From F23-D06 sp947167635 (GTDB lineage Bacteria > Bacteroidota > Bacteroidia > Bacteroidales > WCHB1-69), in NCBI GenBank assembly GCA_947167635.1, contig CAMVIT010000004.1, forward strand, positions 1 to 64,000: 64,000 nt of DNA, given 5' to 3'. The translations under genes were made by a program, and so were the position numbers. Positions 57,588 to 64,000 of the stretch are shown here, piece after piece; within the stretch, counting starts at the first letter, position 1; each line of letters opens with the position of its first letter. Below the pieces are notes generated by a model. It did no database searches. It had not been told where the DNA came from and saw only the letters and a program-made list of their open reading frames with translations.

Positions 57588-58844
57588 ATGTTATACACCC
57601 TTTTTGAATGGCTGCACAAGTTGGGAATGCCCGGATCGGGTATTTTCCAATACATCTCTTTCCGGTCTGCCATGGCTTTCGTGGTGGCTTTGATCATATC
57701 CATCTTCTTTGGAAAGCCTTTCATCCGCTTGCTGCGCAGAAAGCAGATCGGCGAGTCGGTGCGCGACTTGGGACTGGCGGGGCAGGCTGAGAAGGCCGGT
57801 ACCCCGACCATGGGCGGACTGATCATCATCGCGGCCATCCTGATTCCGGCGTTGCTCTTTTGCCAGCTGAACAACGTCTATGTGCGGCTGATGCTCTTTA
57901 CCACCGTGTGGCTCGGCGGCTTGGGCTTTGCCGACGATTATATCAAGGTCTTCAAGAAAAACAAGGAGGGACTTTCCCCGCGCAAGAAGCTGATTGGGCA
58001 GATTGTCCTCGGCGTGATGGTCGGTGCGGTGATGTATTTCCATCCCGATGCCGTGATTTGCGAGAAGAACGCCACTGCAAACGTGATGACGCCGCTCGAA
58101 TCCGCCTTGCAGGTGGAAAACCAAGCCAACGCCGAGACCCCCAGGATTTTCGGCGAAGCGCACCACTCCACCAAGACGACCATTCCGTTCTTCAAGAACA
58201 ATGAGGCTGACTACAGCTCCCTCACCCGTTGGATGGGCGACAAGACCGGCAAGTGGTCGTTCCTGCTCTTCATCCCCATCATTGTCTTCATCATCGCGGC
58301 GGTCTCCAACGGAGCCAACCTTACCGATGGTTTGGACGGGCTCGCGACGGGTACCACCTCCGTCATCGCGGTGGGTATCGCCATACTGGCATACGTGTCT
58401 GGCAATGTGGTGTTTGCCAATTATTTGGATATAATGTATATACCCAATATCGGGGAGTTGGTGATCTTTGTGTCCGGTGTCATTGGCGCCTGTCTGGGCT
58501 TTTACTGGTGGAATTGTTATCCCGCACAGATCTTCATGGGCGACACCGGCAGTCTGATGCTGGGCGGTATCGTGGCTGTCTCTTGCATCATCGTCCGCAA
58601 GGAGCTGCTCATCCCGATACTCTGCGGCGTCTATCTGGCCCAGTCCGTTTCTGTCATCATGCAGGTTTCCTATTTCAAATACACCAAGAAGAAATATGGC
58701 GAGGGTCGCCGCATCTTCCTGATGGCGCCCCTGCATCATCATTTCCAAAAGAAGGGCGTGCACGAATCCAAAATCGTGCAGCATTTCATCATCATCAGCC
58801 TTCTCCTGGCTGTCCTCACCGTTGTCACACTCAAGATCAGATAA
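57588..58844 (+). CDS. mraY: Phospho-N-acetylmuramoyl-pentapeptide-transferase MraY
   Basis: A 418-residue membrane enzyme with about ten helices that makes lipid I. Motifs include GTPTMGGLIIIAAI, FADDYIKVFKKNKEGLSPRKK, NLTDGLDGLATGTTSV, MGDTGSLMLGGIVA and the PLHHHFQKKG cytosolic loop. It carries an insertion around 150-220 (from about HPDAVICEKN to SSLTRWMG), as in other Bacteroidota MraY. It starts 45 nt after murE. Confidence 0.97.
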   Translation: MLYTLFEWLHKLGMPGSGIFQYISFRSAMAFVVALIISIFFGKPFIRLLRRKQIGESVRDLGLAGQAEKAGTPTMGGLIIIAAILIPALLFCQLNNVYVRLMLFTTVWLGGLGFADDYIKVFKKNKEGLSPRKKLIGQIVLGVMVGAVMYFHPDAVICEKNATANVMTPLESALQVENQANAETPRIFGEAHHSTKTTIPFFKNNEADYSSLTRWMGDKTGKWSFLLFIPIIVFIIAAVSNGANLTDGLDGLATGTTSVIAVGIAILAYVSGNVVFANYLDIMYIPNIGELVIFVSGVIGACLGFYWWNCYPAQIFMGDTGSLMLGGIVAVSCIIVRKELLIPILCGVYLAQSVSVIMQVSYFKYTKKKYGEGRRIFLMAPLHHHFQKKGVHESKIVQHFIIISLLLAVLTVVTLKIR

Positions 58845-58902
58845 TCATTACGCAAAAAAAAAAATTAGATCAAAATAACCTCAATACTAAAAACCAAAAC
58901 CT

Positions 58903-59460
58903 ATGCCGACCCAAAAAACCAACAGTTTCAGCCTCTTCGAGAGAGAAAGAGAAAAAGACAATCCCATGGTGGCCACCTTGGCCAGCCGTCTGGTCAACAT
59001 CCGCAAGAAAAACATCGCCGCCTCGTTGTCCGACTTCGAGGGCAGCTCGCACAAGTTAGAGCGCGTCAAGACCATCAACACCATTGATTTTATCGACGAT
59101 TCCCGTTCCACGAACGTCAATTCGGTCTGGTATGCTTTGCAGAGCATGACCAAGCCGACAGTGTGGATCACCAGCATCGACAATGTGGAGAAAATATCCG
59201 AGGATCTGGTGGAACAGGTGCGCCAGCATGTGAAGGCCATCGTGTTGCAGAGTGTTTACAACACGGATGTCTATGATTTCCTCTCCTCGTTGGATATTCC
59301 CGTCTATGTGGAGATGAGTTGTGAAGATGCCGTGCGCCAAGCCTTCTATGCTTGCGACAGGAACTATGCGGTTCTCTTCTCCCCGGGCGTGAACGGTACT
59401 CCGCAGATGACATACCGTGAGCGTGGCGACAAGTTCCAGGAGGCAGTAGGACAACTATAA
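58903..59460 (+). CDS. Free-standing MurD C-terminal domain (murD remnant or pseudoenzyme)
   Basis: A 185-residue protein in the place where murD normally lies (mraY-murD-ftsW). Residues about 36-185 follow the MurD C-terminal Mur-ligase domain: NIAASLSDFEGSSHKLERV, then DFIDDSRSTNVNSVWYALQS (MurD consensus DSKATN, with Lys replaced by Arg), QHVKAIVLQ, a VYVEMSCEDAVRQAFYAC helix and ERGDKFQEAVGQL. The N-terminal UDP-binding domain and the central ATPase domain (GTNGKT-type P-loop) are absent, and the usual SPACASFDMF segment is replaced by SPGVNGTPQMTY. The reading frame is open with an ATG, so it is not plainly decayed. It cannot be an active ligase alone. A structural or regulatory role, or recent truncation, is possible. 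Confidence 0.75.
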   Translation: MPTQKTNSFSLFEREREKDNPMVATLASRLVNIRKKNIAASLSDFEGSSHKLERVKTINTIDFIDDSRSTNVNSVWYALQSMTKPTVWITSIDNVEKISEDLVEQVRQHVKAIVLQSVYNTDVYDFLSSLDIPVYVEMSCEDAVRQAFYACDRNYAVLFSPGVNGTPQMTYRERGDKFQEAVGQL

Positions 59461-59472
59461 ACCGTTTTATCC

Positions 59473-60645
59473 ATGAGCCTTGGCATTATAGAGAGAATCC
59501 GGCGTTTTCGCGGCGACAAGATCATCCTGATTTTGGTGGTGGGGTTGTCGCTGATATCCATCCTTCTGGTGTATAGCACGGAGGGCAAACGGGTGGTGAC
59601 GCACATCGTTCACCTGCTGTTCTGCTATGCGGGGTTGGGGATTTTCTATTTCATCAACTACAAGAAACTGGTGACCAACTTCTCTTTGTTAGGGCTGTTG
59701 TTGGCTATTGTCTTGTTGGTTTGGACATTGGGCTCCTCGGCAGTGCGCGGCGTGACGCTCTTTGGCTTCGACCTGCAAACGTTCTATTTTATCGGTTTTT
59801 TGATTATTGTGTTTATTTCCAACTATATAGGTCGCCGTTTTGATAATGGGCAGACCGAGCTTGACAACAAGGAGATGGTGTATGCGTCCATCGTGTTGCT
59901 CGGTTTCTGCGGTGGCATCGCACTTCTGAATATGTCCACGGCCATTATTTTGTTCCTCACGGGGTTAGCTATGTTTTTTGTGGGCAACTTCAAATGGCGC
60001 GGCATCTTCTCGCTGGTCGGGCTTGTGGGCGGATTGGTGCTGATTGTCACGTTGTTGGTGGCGACGGGCAAGTTGGACAATGTGGGACGTATCTCCACGT
60101 TTGTCAACCGTTGGGAATACTATTTCACCAAGGACAACCAGGACGGCTATGGCGACCAGATGATCCTGTCGCGGGCCGCCATCGCGCGCTCCGGCCTCCA
60201 TCCCGCCGGGCCGGGCCGCGGCGTCATCAAGTACCGTCTTCCCGAAAACTCCACCGACTATGCCTTTGCCTCCCTCTTCGAGGAGACGGGCCTCGTTGTC
60301 GGATTGATTGTCATCTTCATCTACATGACCATTTTTTACCGATCGTGGCACATATCGCGCAATTCAAAGTCGGCAATGGGCTCGCTGCTGGCCTTTGGCA
60401 TAGGTTTTTGGATGACCTGCCAGGCATTTGTGCACATCGGGGTGAACTGTGAGCTGCTGCCCGCCACTGGCCAGACGCTGCCCTTCATCAGCACGGGCGG
60501 CGCCTCTCTCTTCGTTTCGGGATGCGCCGTGGGCATGCTCTTGAATGTGAGCAAGATGAATGTGATAGATAGCCAGAAACCTGATCCGCATTCCATGTTT
60601 ATCAGAGGGGAATCACGCCAATCGGGCATGCCAGCGCAGATGTAG
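59473..60645 (+). CDS. ftsW: Lipid II polymerase FtsW (SEDS family)
   Basis: A 390-residue protein with about ten transmembrane helices. It has GFDLQTFYFIGFLIIVFISN, SRAAIARSGLHPAGPGRGVI and the SEDS signature FVHIGVNCELLPATGQTLPF ISTGG. FtsW polymerises septal glycan with FtsI. It starts 12 nt after the murD-like gene. It is the last recognised member of the division cluster here. Confidence 0.93.
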   Translation: MSLGIIERIRRFRGDKIILILVVGLSLISILLVYSTEGKRVVTHIVHLLFCYAGLGIFYFINYKKLVTNFSLLGLLLAIVLLVWTLGSSAVRGVTLFGFDLQTFYFIGFLIIVFISNYIGRRFDNGQTELDNKEMVYASIVLLGFCGGIALLNMSTAIILFLTGLAMFFVGNFKWRGIFSLVGLVGGLVLIVTLLVATGKLDNVGRISTFVNRWEYYFTKDNQDGYGDQMILSRAAIARSGLHPAGPGRGVIKYRLPENSTDYAFASLFEETGLVVGLIVIFIYMTIFYRSWHISRNSKSAMGSLLAFGIGFWMTCQAFVHIGVNCELLPATGQTLPFISTGGASLFVSGCAVGMLLNVSKMNVIDSQKPDPHSMFIRGESRQSGMPAQM

Positions 60646-60678
60646 AGTTTCGCTATATCACGGCTCTACAATTTTTTG

Positions 60679-60686
60679 TACCTTTG
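60679..60686 (+). promoter_or_regulatory. -7 promoter box of the SGNH-MBOAT operon
   Basis: TACCTTTG matches TAnnTTTG. It contains the longer ORF's TTG start (60684), so the true start is the ATG at 60705. The box shows the following genes have a promoter separate from the division cluster. Confidence 0.65.
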
Positions 60687-60704
60687 CGCCCTCAAAAAAA
60701 TGGC

Positions 60705-62138
60705 ATGAAACCCTATCAGATACTGATTTTCATCGTTCTAATAATCTGTGCATTAGGTGCTGTGGTCTTCTTTTTTCCGAAAGACGGCGTGCGCATTGGA
60801 AAGGAAGAACTGCACTTTCCGACGATGGAACAGGTGTTGGTGGGCCCCGACGAGCCCGAGTTGAAAATCCAGGATAAGGAGGCCGATTCCGTGGCGCAAA
60901 AGAGGCTCAACGACATCAAGGACACACTTCGCCACTACCAGACTGCATTGACCGAGCAGGCAGGGCAATTCTACCTTCCCGACAACGACGTCACCTTCTT
61001 CGACCGACTGTTTGGGCGCATGGAGCGGGCGCGTGGCAACCAGGAGGTGGTCCGTGTGCTGCACTACGGCGACTCGCAGATCGAGATGGACCGTATCTCC
61101 TGCAATTTGCGCAGCTATTTCCAGCGGCTTTTCGGCGGCGGAGGCCCCGGACTGGTGCCGGTTATCCAGACTATCCCCTCTTTTGCTGTCAGCCAGTCGG
61201 CCAGCGGTGCGCTGACGCTCTACTCGTCCTACGGCGAGGGCTCGCGCACGAAAGGCAACTACGGACTCATGTGCAAGTGCTACCGTCTTACGGGTGGCGC
61301 CACCTTCACGGCCTACGCCTCCCGCCACAAAGACACCGACCTGCGTGTGAAGCGCTTCTCCAACATCACCCTGCTCTACAACGACCGTGACGGCCACTTC
61401 AAAGCCACCCTCCGCGACCGCATGGGCTCCTACAAAGATACATGCTCGAATGGGCTTATGGGCATTCATGCATGCCATTGGCAGCTGGATTCGGCCACCA
61501 CTTCCGTGCAGATCTCCATGCAGGGCAACGCCGACCTCTACGGCATCATGTTGGATGACGGATATGGTGTCGCGGTGGACAACATCCCCCTGCGGGGCTC
61601 TTCCGGCGAGCAGTTCACCCTCATCACCGACACCCTGTTGCGCACCAACTACCGGCAGGCCAATGTGGGGATGATCATCCTCCAGTTCGGCGGCAACTCC
61701 ATGCCCGTGATTTACAATGACAAGTCGCTTGAAAGGTATTGTGTGAGCATTGAGCGGCAAATCCGCCGCATCCGCAACAGCTGTCCGTCGGCGACGCTGC
61801 TGTTCATCGGCCCTTCTGACATGAGCACGCGGCGTGGCGGTGTGTTGCAGACCTACCCCATGCTGCCCCGTGTGGTGGACAGCCTGCGCACCATCGCCTT
61901 GCGCAACCATGCCGCCTATTGGGACATCTACGAGTACATGGGCGGCCACAATTCCATGATTGCCTGGCAACGCAACGGACTGGCCGGCCCCGATTATGTA
62001 CACTTCACCCCGGCGGGGGCACGGCGCGTGGGCAAGGCCCTGGCCGACAACTTCGCCACCCTCTACGAACTGTACCGCACCCGCAAGAATATTCCCCAAA
62101 ACCAATTCGACACGCTATGGAACACCTCCGCCCGATAG
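60705..62138 (+). CDS. SGNH/GDSL-like hydrolase, membrane-anchored (1)
   Basis: A 477-residue protein with one N-terminal hydrophobic segment (ILIFIVLIICALGAVVFFF), so anchored with the rest in the periplasm. SGNH blocks are VLHYGDSQIEMDRI (block I, Ser), VGMIILQFGGNSMP (block III region, Asn) and GPDYVHFTPAGARRV (block V, D-x-x-H). Proteins of this type acetylate or deacetylate cell-wall polymers next to MBOAT partners, as in PatB. Start chosen from the promoter. It overlaps the next gene by 22 nt. Confidence 0.75.
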   Translation: MKPYQILIFIVLIICALGAVVFFFPKDGVRIGKEELHFPTMEQVLVGPDEPELKIQDKEADSVAQKRLNDIKDTLRHYQTALTEQAGQFYLPDNDVTFFDRLFGRMERARGNQEVVRVLHYGDSQIEMDRISCNLRSYFQRLFGGGGPGLVPVIQTIPSFAVSQSASGALTLYSSYGEGSRTKGNYGLMCKCYRLTGGATFTAYASRHKDTDLRVKRFSNITLLYNDRDGHFKATLRDRMGSYKDTCSNGLMGIHACHWQLDSATTSVQISMQGNADLYGIMLDDGYGVAVDNIPLRGSSGEQFTLITDTLLRTNYRQANVGMIILQFGGNSMPVIYNDKSLERYCVSIERQIRRIRNSCPSATLLFIGPSDMSTRRGGVLQTYPMLPRVVDSLRTIALRNHAAYWDIYEYMGGHNSMIAWQRNGLAGPDYVHFTPAGARRVGKALADNFATLYELYRTRKNIPQNQFDTLWNTSAR

Positions 62139-63463
62139 TCTTGCTCTTTCTGCTGGTGCTCGCAGCGTGTGCCACATCCGCCCAGGTGGTCGTCGAGTCC
62201 GACTCCATTCCGGAGATTCCCACCTTCACCGACACGACCGGCATCGACTTGACAACAGTGCCGGACACCGTGGTGGTGGACACGGTCGTCGCCGAGGACC
62301 TTTACGAGCCTGGCGAGACAAGCATCCAGTATGGCATCGACACACTCTATTGGGGCGGCGACTCCACCACGCTGAAACACTTTTTCGACAAGTGGCAGCG
62401 GCTCATGGCCACCCGGCAGGGCAACCTGCACATTGTCCACATCGGTGGCTCGCATGTACAGGCCGGCACCATGACGCACCGCATCCGCAAGCATCTGCTC
62501 GATGAGTACGGCGGTCCGCCTGCCGCACGAGGGTTCATTTTCCCCTATTCTACCGCCAACAAGTGCAACAATCCCGTTGACTACCGCGTCTCGAAGCTGA
62601 AAACCTTCAACCTCATCCGAAATGTCTATAAGGACTACACCTTCCCCCTCGGGGCCGCCGGCATCGCCGTCTGGAACAGCGACACCCTCAACTCCATCAC
62701 GGTGAAGATGAATGCGGAAGGCTATGACTTCATGGCGGACACCATCATCCTGCTGGGCGACGCCCACGGCTGGCCTATCGACCCCATCCTGAAGGAGGAT
62801 ACCATCTATCATTTTCCTGACAGTATTGATTACCAGAACGGACGTTACCATTTTTATTTCGACCATCCCGTGCGCGACTTCACGCTCTTTCTCCCGTGCA
62901 GCAAGGGCGACACTTTTGTGGTCAACGGCATTCTGCTGCGCAACGGACGCCCGGGTGTCACGGTCTCTTCCATCGGCGTGAATGGTGCCCAGACGGGCTC
63001 CTATCTGCGTTGCCGGAACTTCACCCGTGACATGGAACTGCTCCGCCCCGACCTCGTCATCTTTGGCATCGGTGTCAACGATGCCTACGGCAGCTCGTTC
63101 GATTCTGTGGCGTTCAAGAACAACTATCTGGAGCTGGTTCGCCGCATCCGCAGCGTGAACCCCGACTGCGCTTTCATCTTCTTCTCCAACAATGATACCT
63201 GGAAGAAGGGACGGAAGGGCAAATATTATGTCAACCCCACGGGACCAGCCGTGGCCGAGGTGATGTACCGTCTCGCAGACCTCACCGGCGGTGCCGTGTG
63301 GGACCAGTTCGCCATCATGGGCGGCCTCAAGTCTATGGAGACTTGGCGCAAAAAGGGCTTGGCCCAGAAAGACCGCGTCCATTTCACCGCCGCCGGATAC
63401 AACCTTATCGGAGACCTTTTCTTCGAGGCCTTCATTCGTGAAACCAAACCCAAGACGCGATGA
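62117..63463 (+). CDS. SGNH/GDSL-like hydrolase, lipoprotein (2)
   Basis: A 448-residue lipoprotein: signal LLFLLVLAAC with lipobox Cys18. SGNH blocks are LHIVHIGGSHVQAGTMTHRI (block I with GGSH instead of GDS), LVIFGIGVNDAYGSSFDSV (Asn/Asp block III) and KDRVHFTAAGYNLIGDLFF (block V D-x-x-H). It resembles its upstream neighbour in design but not closely. The start ATG at 62117 is chosen since the longer ORF only reads the upstream gene in another frame. It overlaps the MBOAT gene by 4 nt. Confidence 0.75.
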   Translation: MEHLRPIVLLFLLVLAACATSAQVVVESDSIPEIPTFTDTTGIDLTTVPDTVVVDTVVAEDLYEPGETSIQYGIDTLYWGGDSTTLKHFFDKWQRLMATRQGNLHIVHIGGSHVQAGTMTHRIRKHLLDEYGGPPAARGFIFPYSTANKCNNPVDYRVSKLKTFNLIRNVYKDYTFPLGAAGIAVWNSDTLNSITVKMNAEGYDFMADTIILLGDAHGWPIDPILKEDTIYHFPDSIDYQNGRYHFYFDHPVRDFTLFLPCSKGDTFVVNGILLRNGRPGVTVSSIGVNGAQTGSYLRCRNFTRDMELLRPDLVIFGIGVNDAYGSSFDSVAFKNNYLELVRRIRSVNPDCAFIFFSNNDTWKKGRKGKYYVNPTGPAVAEVMYRLADLTGGAVWDQFAIMGGLKSMETWRKKGLAQKDRVHFTAAGYNLIGDLFFEAFIRETKPKTR

Positions 63464-64000
63464 ACCTCGACAATCTCCGCATATTCTTCACCAACATCTT
63501 TTCCTTCAACGAGGAGTACCCGCTGCTGTTCACGCAGTTCAACTTCTGGGCTTTCTTCGCCTTTGTCTTCGCCTTCTTTACAATTTTCCATAAAAAAAGA
63601 CTGCTGCGCAACAGCTTTCTCTTTTTCGCGAGCCTCTTTTTCTACTACAAAACCTCCGGGCTCTTTGTCCTGATCCTCATCTTCGACATGTTTCTCGGAT
63701 ATTTCCTTGGCATCCTCATGGACCGCTCCAAGCGGCAGGGATTCCGGAAATTCCATGCGATTGTCGGAGTGGCGGTCAACTTGGCGGTGCTCTGCTATTT
63801 CAAGTACGCCTACTTCTTCACAGATGCCTATAACACGATGGTGGGTAGCGACCACGAGGTGATCAACTGGCTGGCGCAGTGGACCAACGATTTGTCTGGA
63901 AAGGACTATTTCGATGCGTCCAAAATCCTGCTTCCGGTGGGCATCTCATTCTACACCTTCCAGAACATCAGTTATCTGGTGGATGTTTACAAGCAAAAAA
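63460..64000 (+). CDS. MBOAT-family O-acyltransferase, 3' end beyond window
   Basis: Only the first 180 codons are present. The start ATG overlaps the upstream stop (ATGA). The protein begins MNLDNLRIFFTNIFSFNEEY and has several transmembrane helices (FWAFFAFVFAFFTIFHKK, FLFFASLFFYYKTSGLFVLI, AVLCYFKYAYFF). The MBOAT signature ILLPVGISFYTFQNISYLVD is visible near the end. AlgI/DltB/PatA-type members move acetyl or other acyl groups across the membrane. With two SGNH partners it probably forms an O-acylation system for a cell-envelope polymer, peptidoglycan being one candidate. Confidence 0.85.
   Translation, partial: MNLDNLRIFFTNIFSFNEEYPLLFTQFNFWAFFAFVFAFFTIFHKKRLLRNSFLFFASLFFYYKTSGLFVLILIFDMFLGYFLGILMDRSKRQGFRKFHAIVGVAVNLAVLCYFKYAYFFTDAYNTMVGSDHEVINWLAQWTNDLSGKDYFDASKILLPVGISFYTFQNISYLVDVYKQK

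Overview
The window reads as chromosomal DNA of a member of the Bacteroidota, most likely Bacteroidales. Four lines of evidence agree. There are two type IX secretion (T9SS) C-terminal sorting domains and two T9SS-associated proteins (DUF4835/PorD-like and DUF5103/plug-like). Many genes carry the Bacteroidota -7 promoter box TAnnTTTG and few have a Shine-Dalgarno sequence. The sodium-pumping methylmalonyl-CoA decarboxylase genes have the Bacteroidales arrangement. The bamD-rpoZ-coaBC-DUF4835-recN operon is typical of the phylum. Coding density is high, the standard bacterial code applies, and I see no tRNA, rRNA, prophage or CRISPR array.

Layout, left to right. Positions 1-420 hold a structured GC-rich repeat. 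At 697-8661 is a 2654-residue surface protein (glycine-rich, Ig/SprB-like, two FISUMP domains). At 8823-12056 is a single-chain five-domain iron-sulfur/FAD dehydrogenase. Positions 12078-13698 hold a REP-associated-type (Y1) transposase gene between direct repeats and a ten-unit array of 71-bp two-hairpin repeats. The tonB-exbD-exbB operon (minus) follows, then divergent ftsK and a lolA-like gene. From 23501 down to 19238 on the minus strand lies the mmdA, oadG-like, mmdC, mmdB operon for propionate production. From 27283 down to 23698 is a cobalamin-riboswitch operon with a BtuG-like lipoprotein and two T9SS cargo proteins; a TonB-dependent receptor and rpmB lie upstream of it. Another FISUMP giant occupies 30268-34857.

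From 35011 to 45029 the minus strand carries housekeeping operons: O-antigen ligase, trmD, an O-methyltransferase, xseB, an outer-membrane protein, then recN, DUF4835, coaBC, rpoZ, bamD, and finally DUF5103. A dipeptidyl peptidase IV (plus) and a DUF5618 gene (minus) follow. A second copy of the structured repeat at 48089-48390 sits just downstream of a third FISUMP surface protein. From 51875 the plus strand carries a division and cell-wall cluster: mraZ, rsmH, ftsL, ftsI, murE, mraY, a remnant of murD, and ftsW. Instead of continuing to murG/murC, the strand then carries two SGNH-hydrolase genes and an MBOAT acyltransferase cut by the window end.

The functional links are as follows. The B12-regulated surface operon lies beside methylmalonyl-CoA decarboxylase, part of a pathway that needs the B12 enzyme methylmalonyl-CoA mutase. 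ExbB/ExbD/TonB would energise the TonB-dependent receptor. The DUF4835 and DUF5103 proteins would help export the T9SS cargo. The most unusual items are the free-standing MurD C-terminal domain in the murD position, the transposase with its 71-bp hairpin array, and the structured repeat found at two loci with compensating stem changes.
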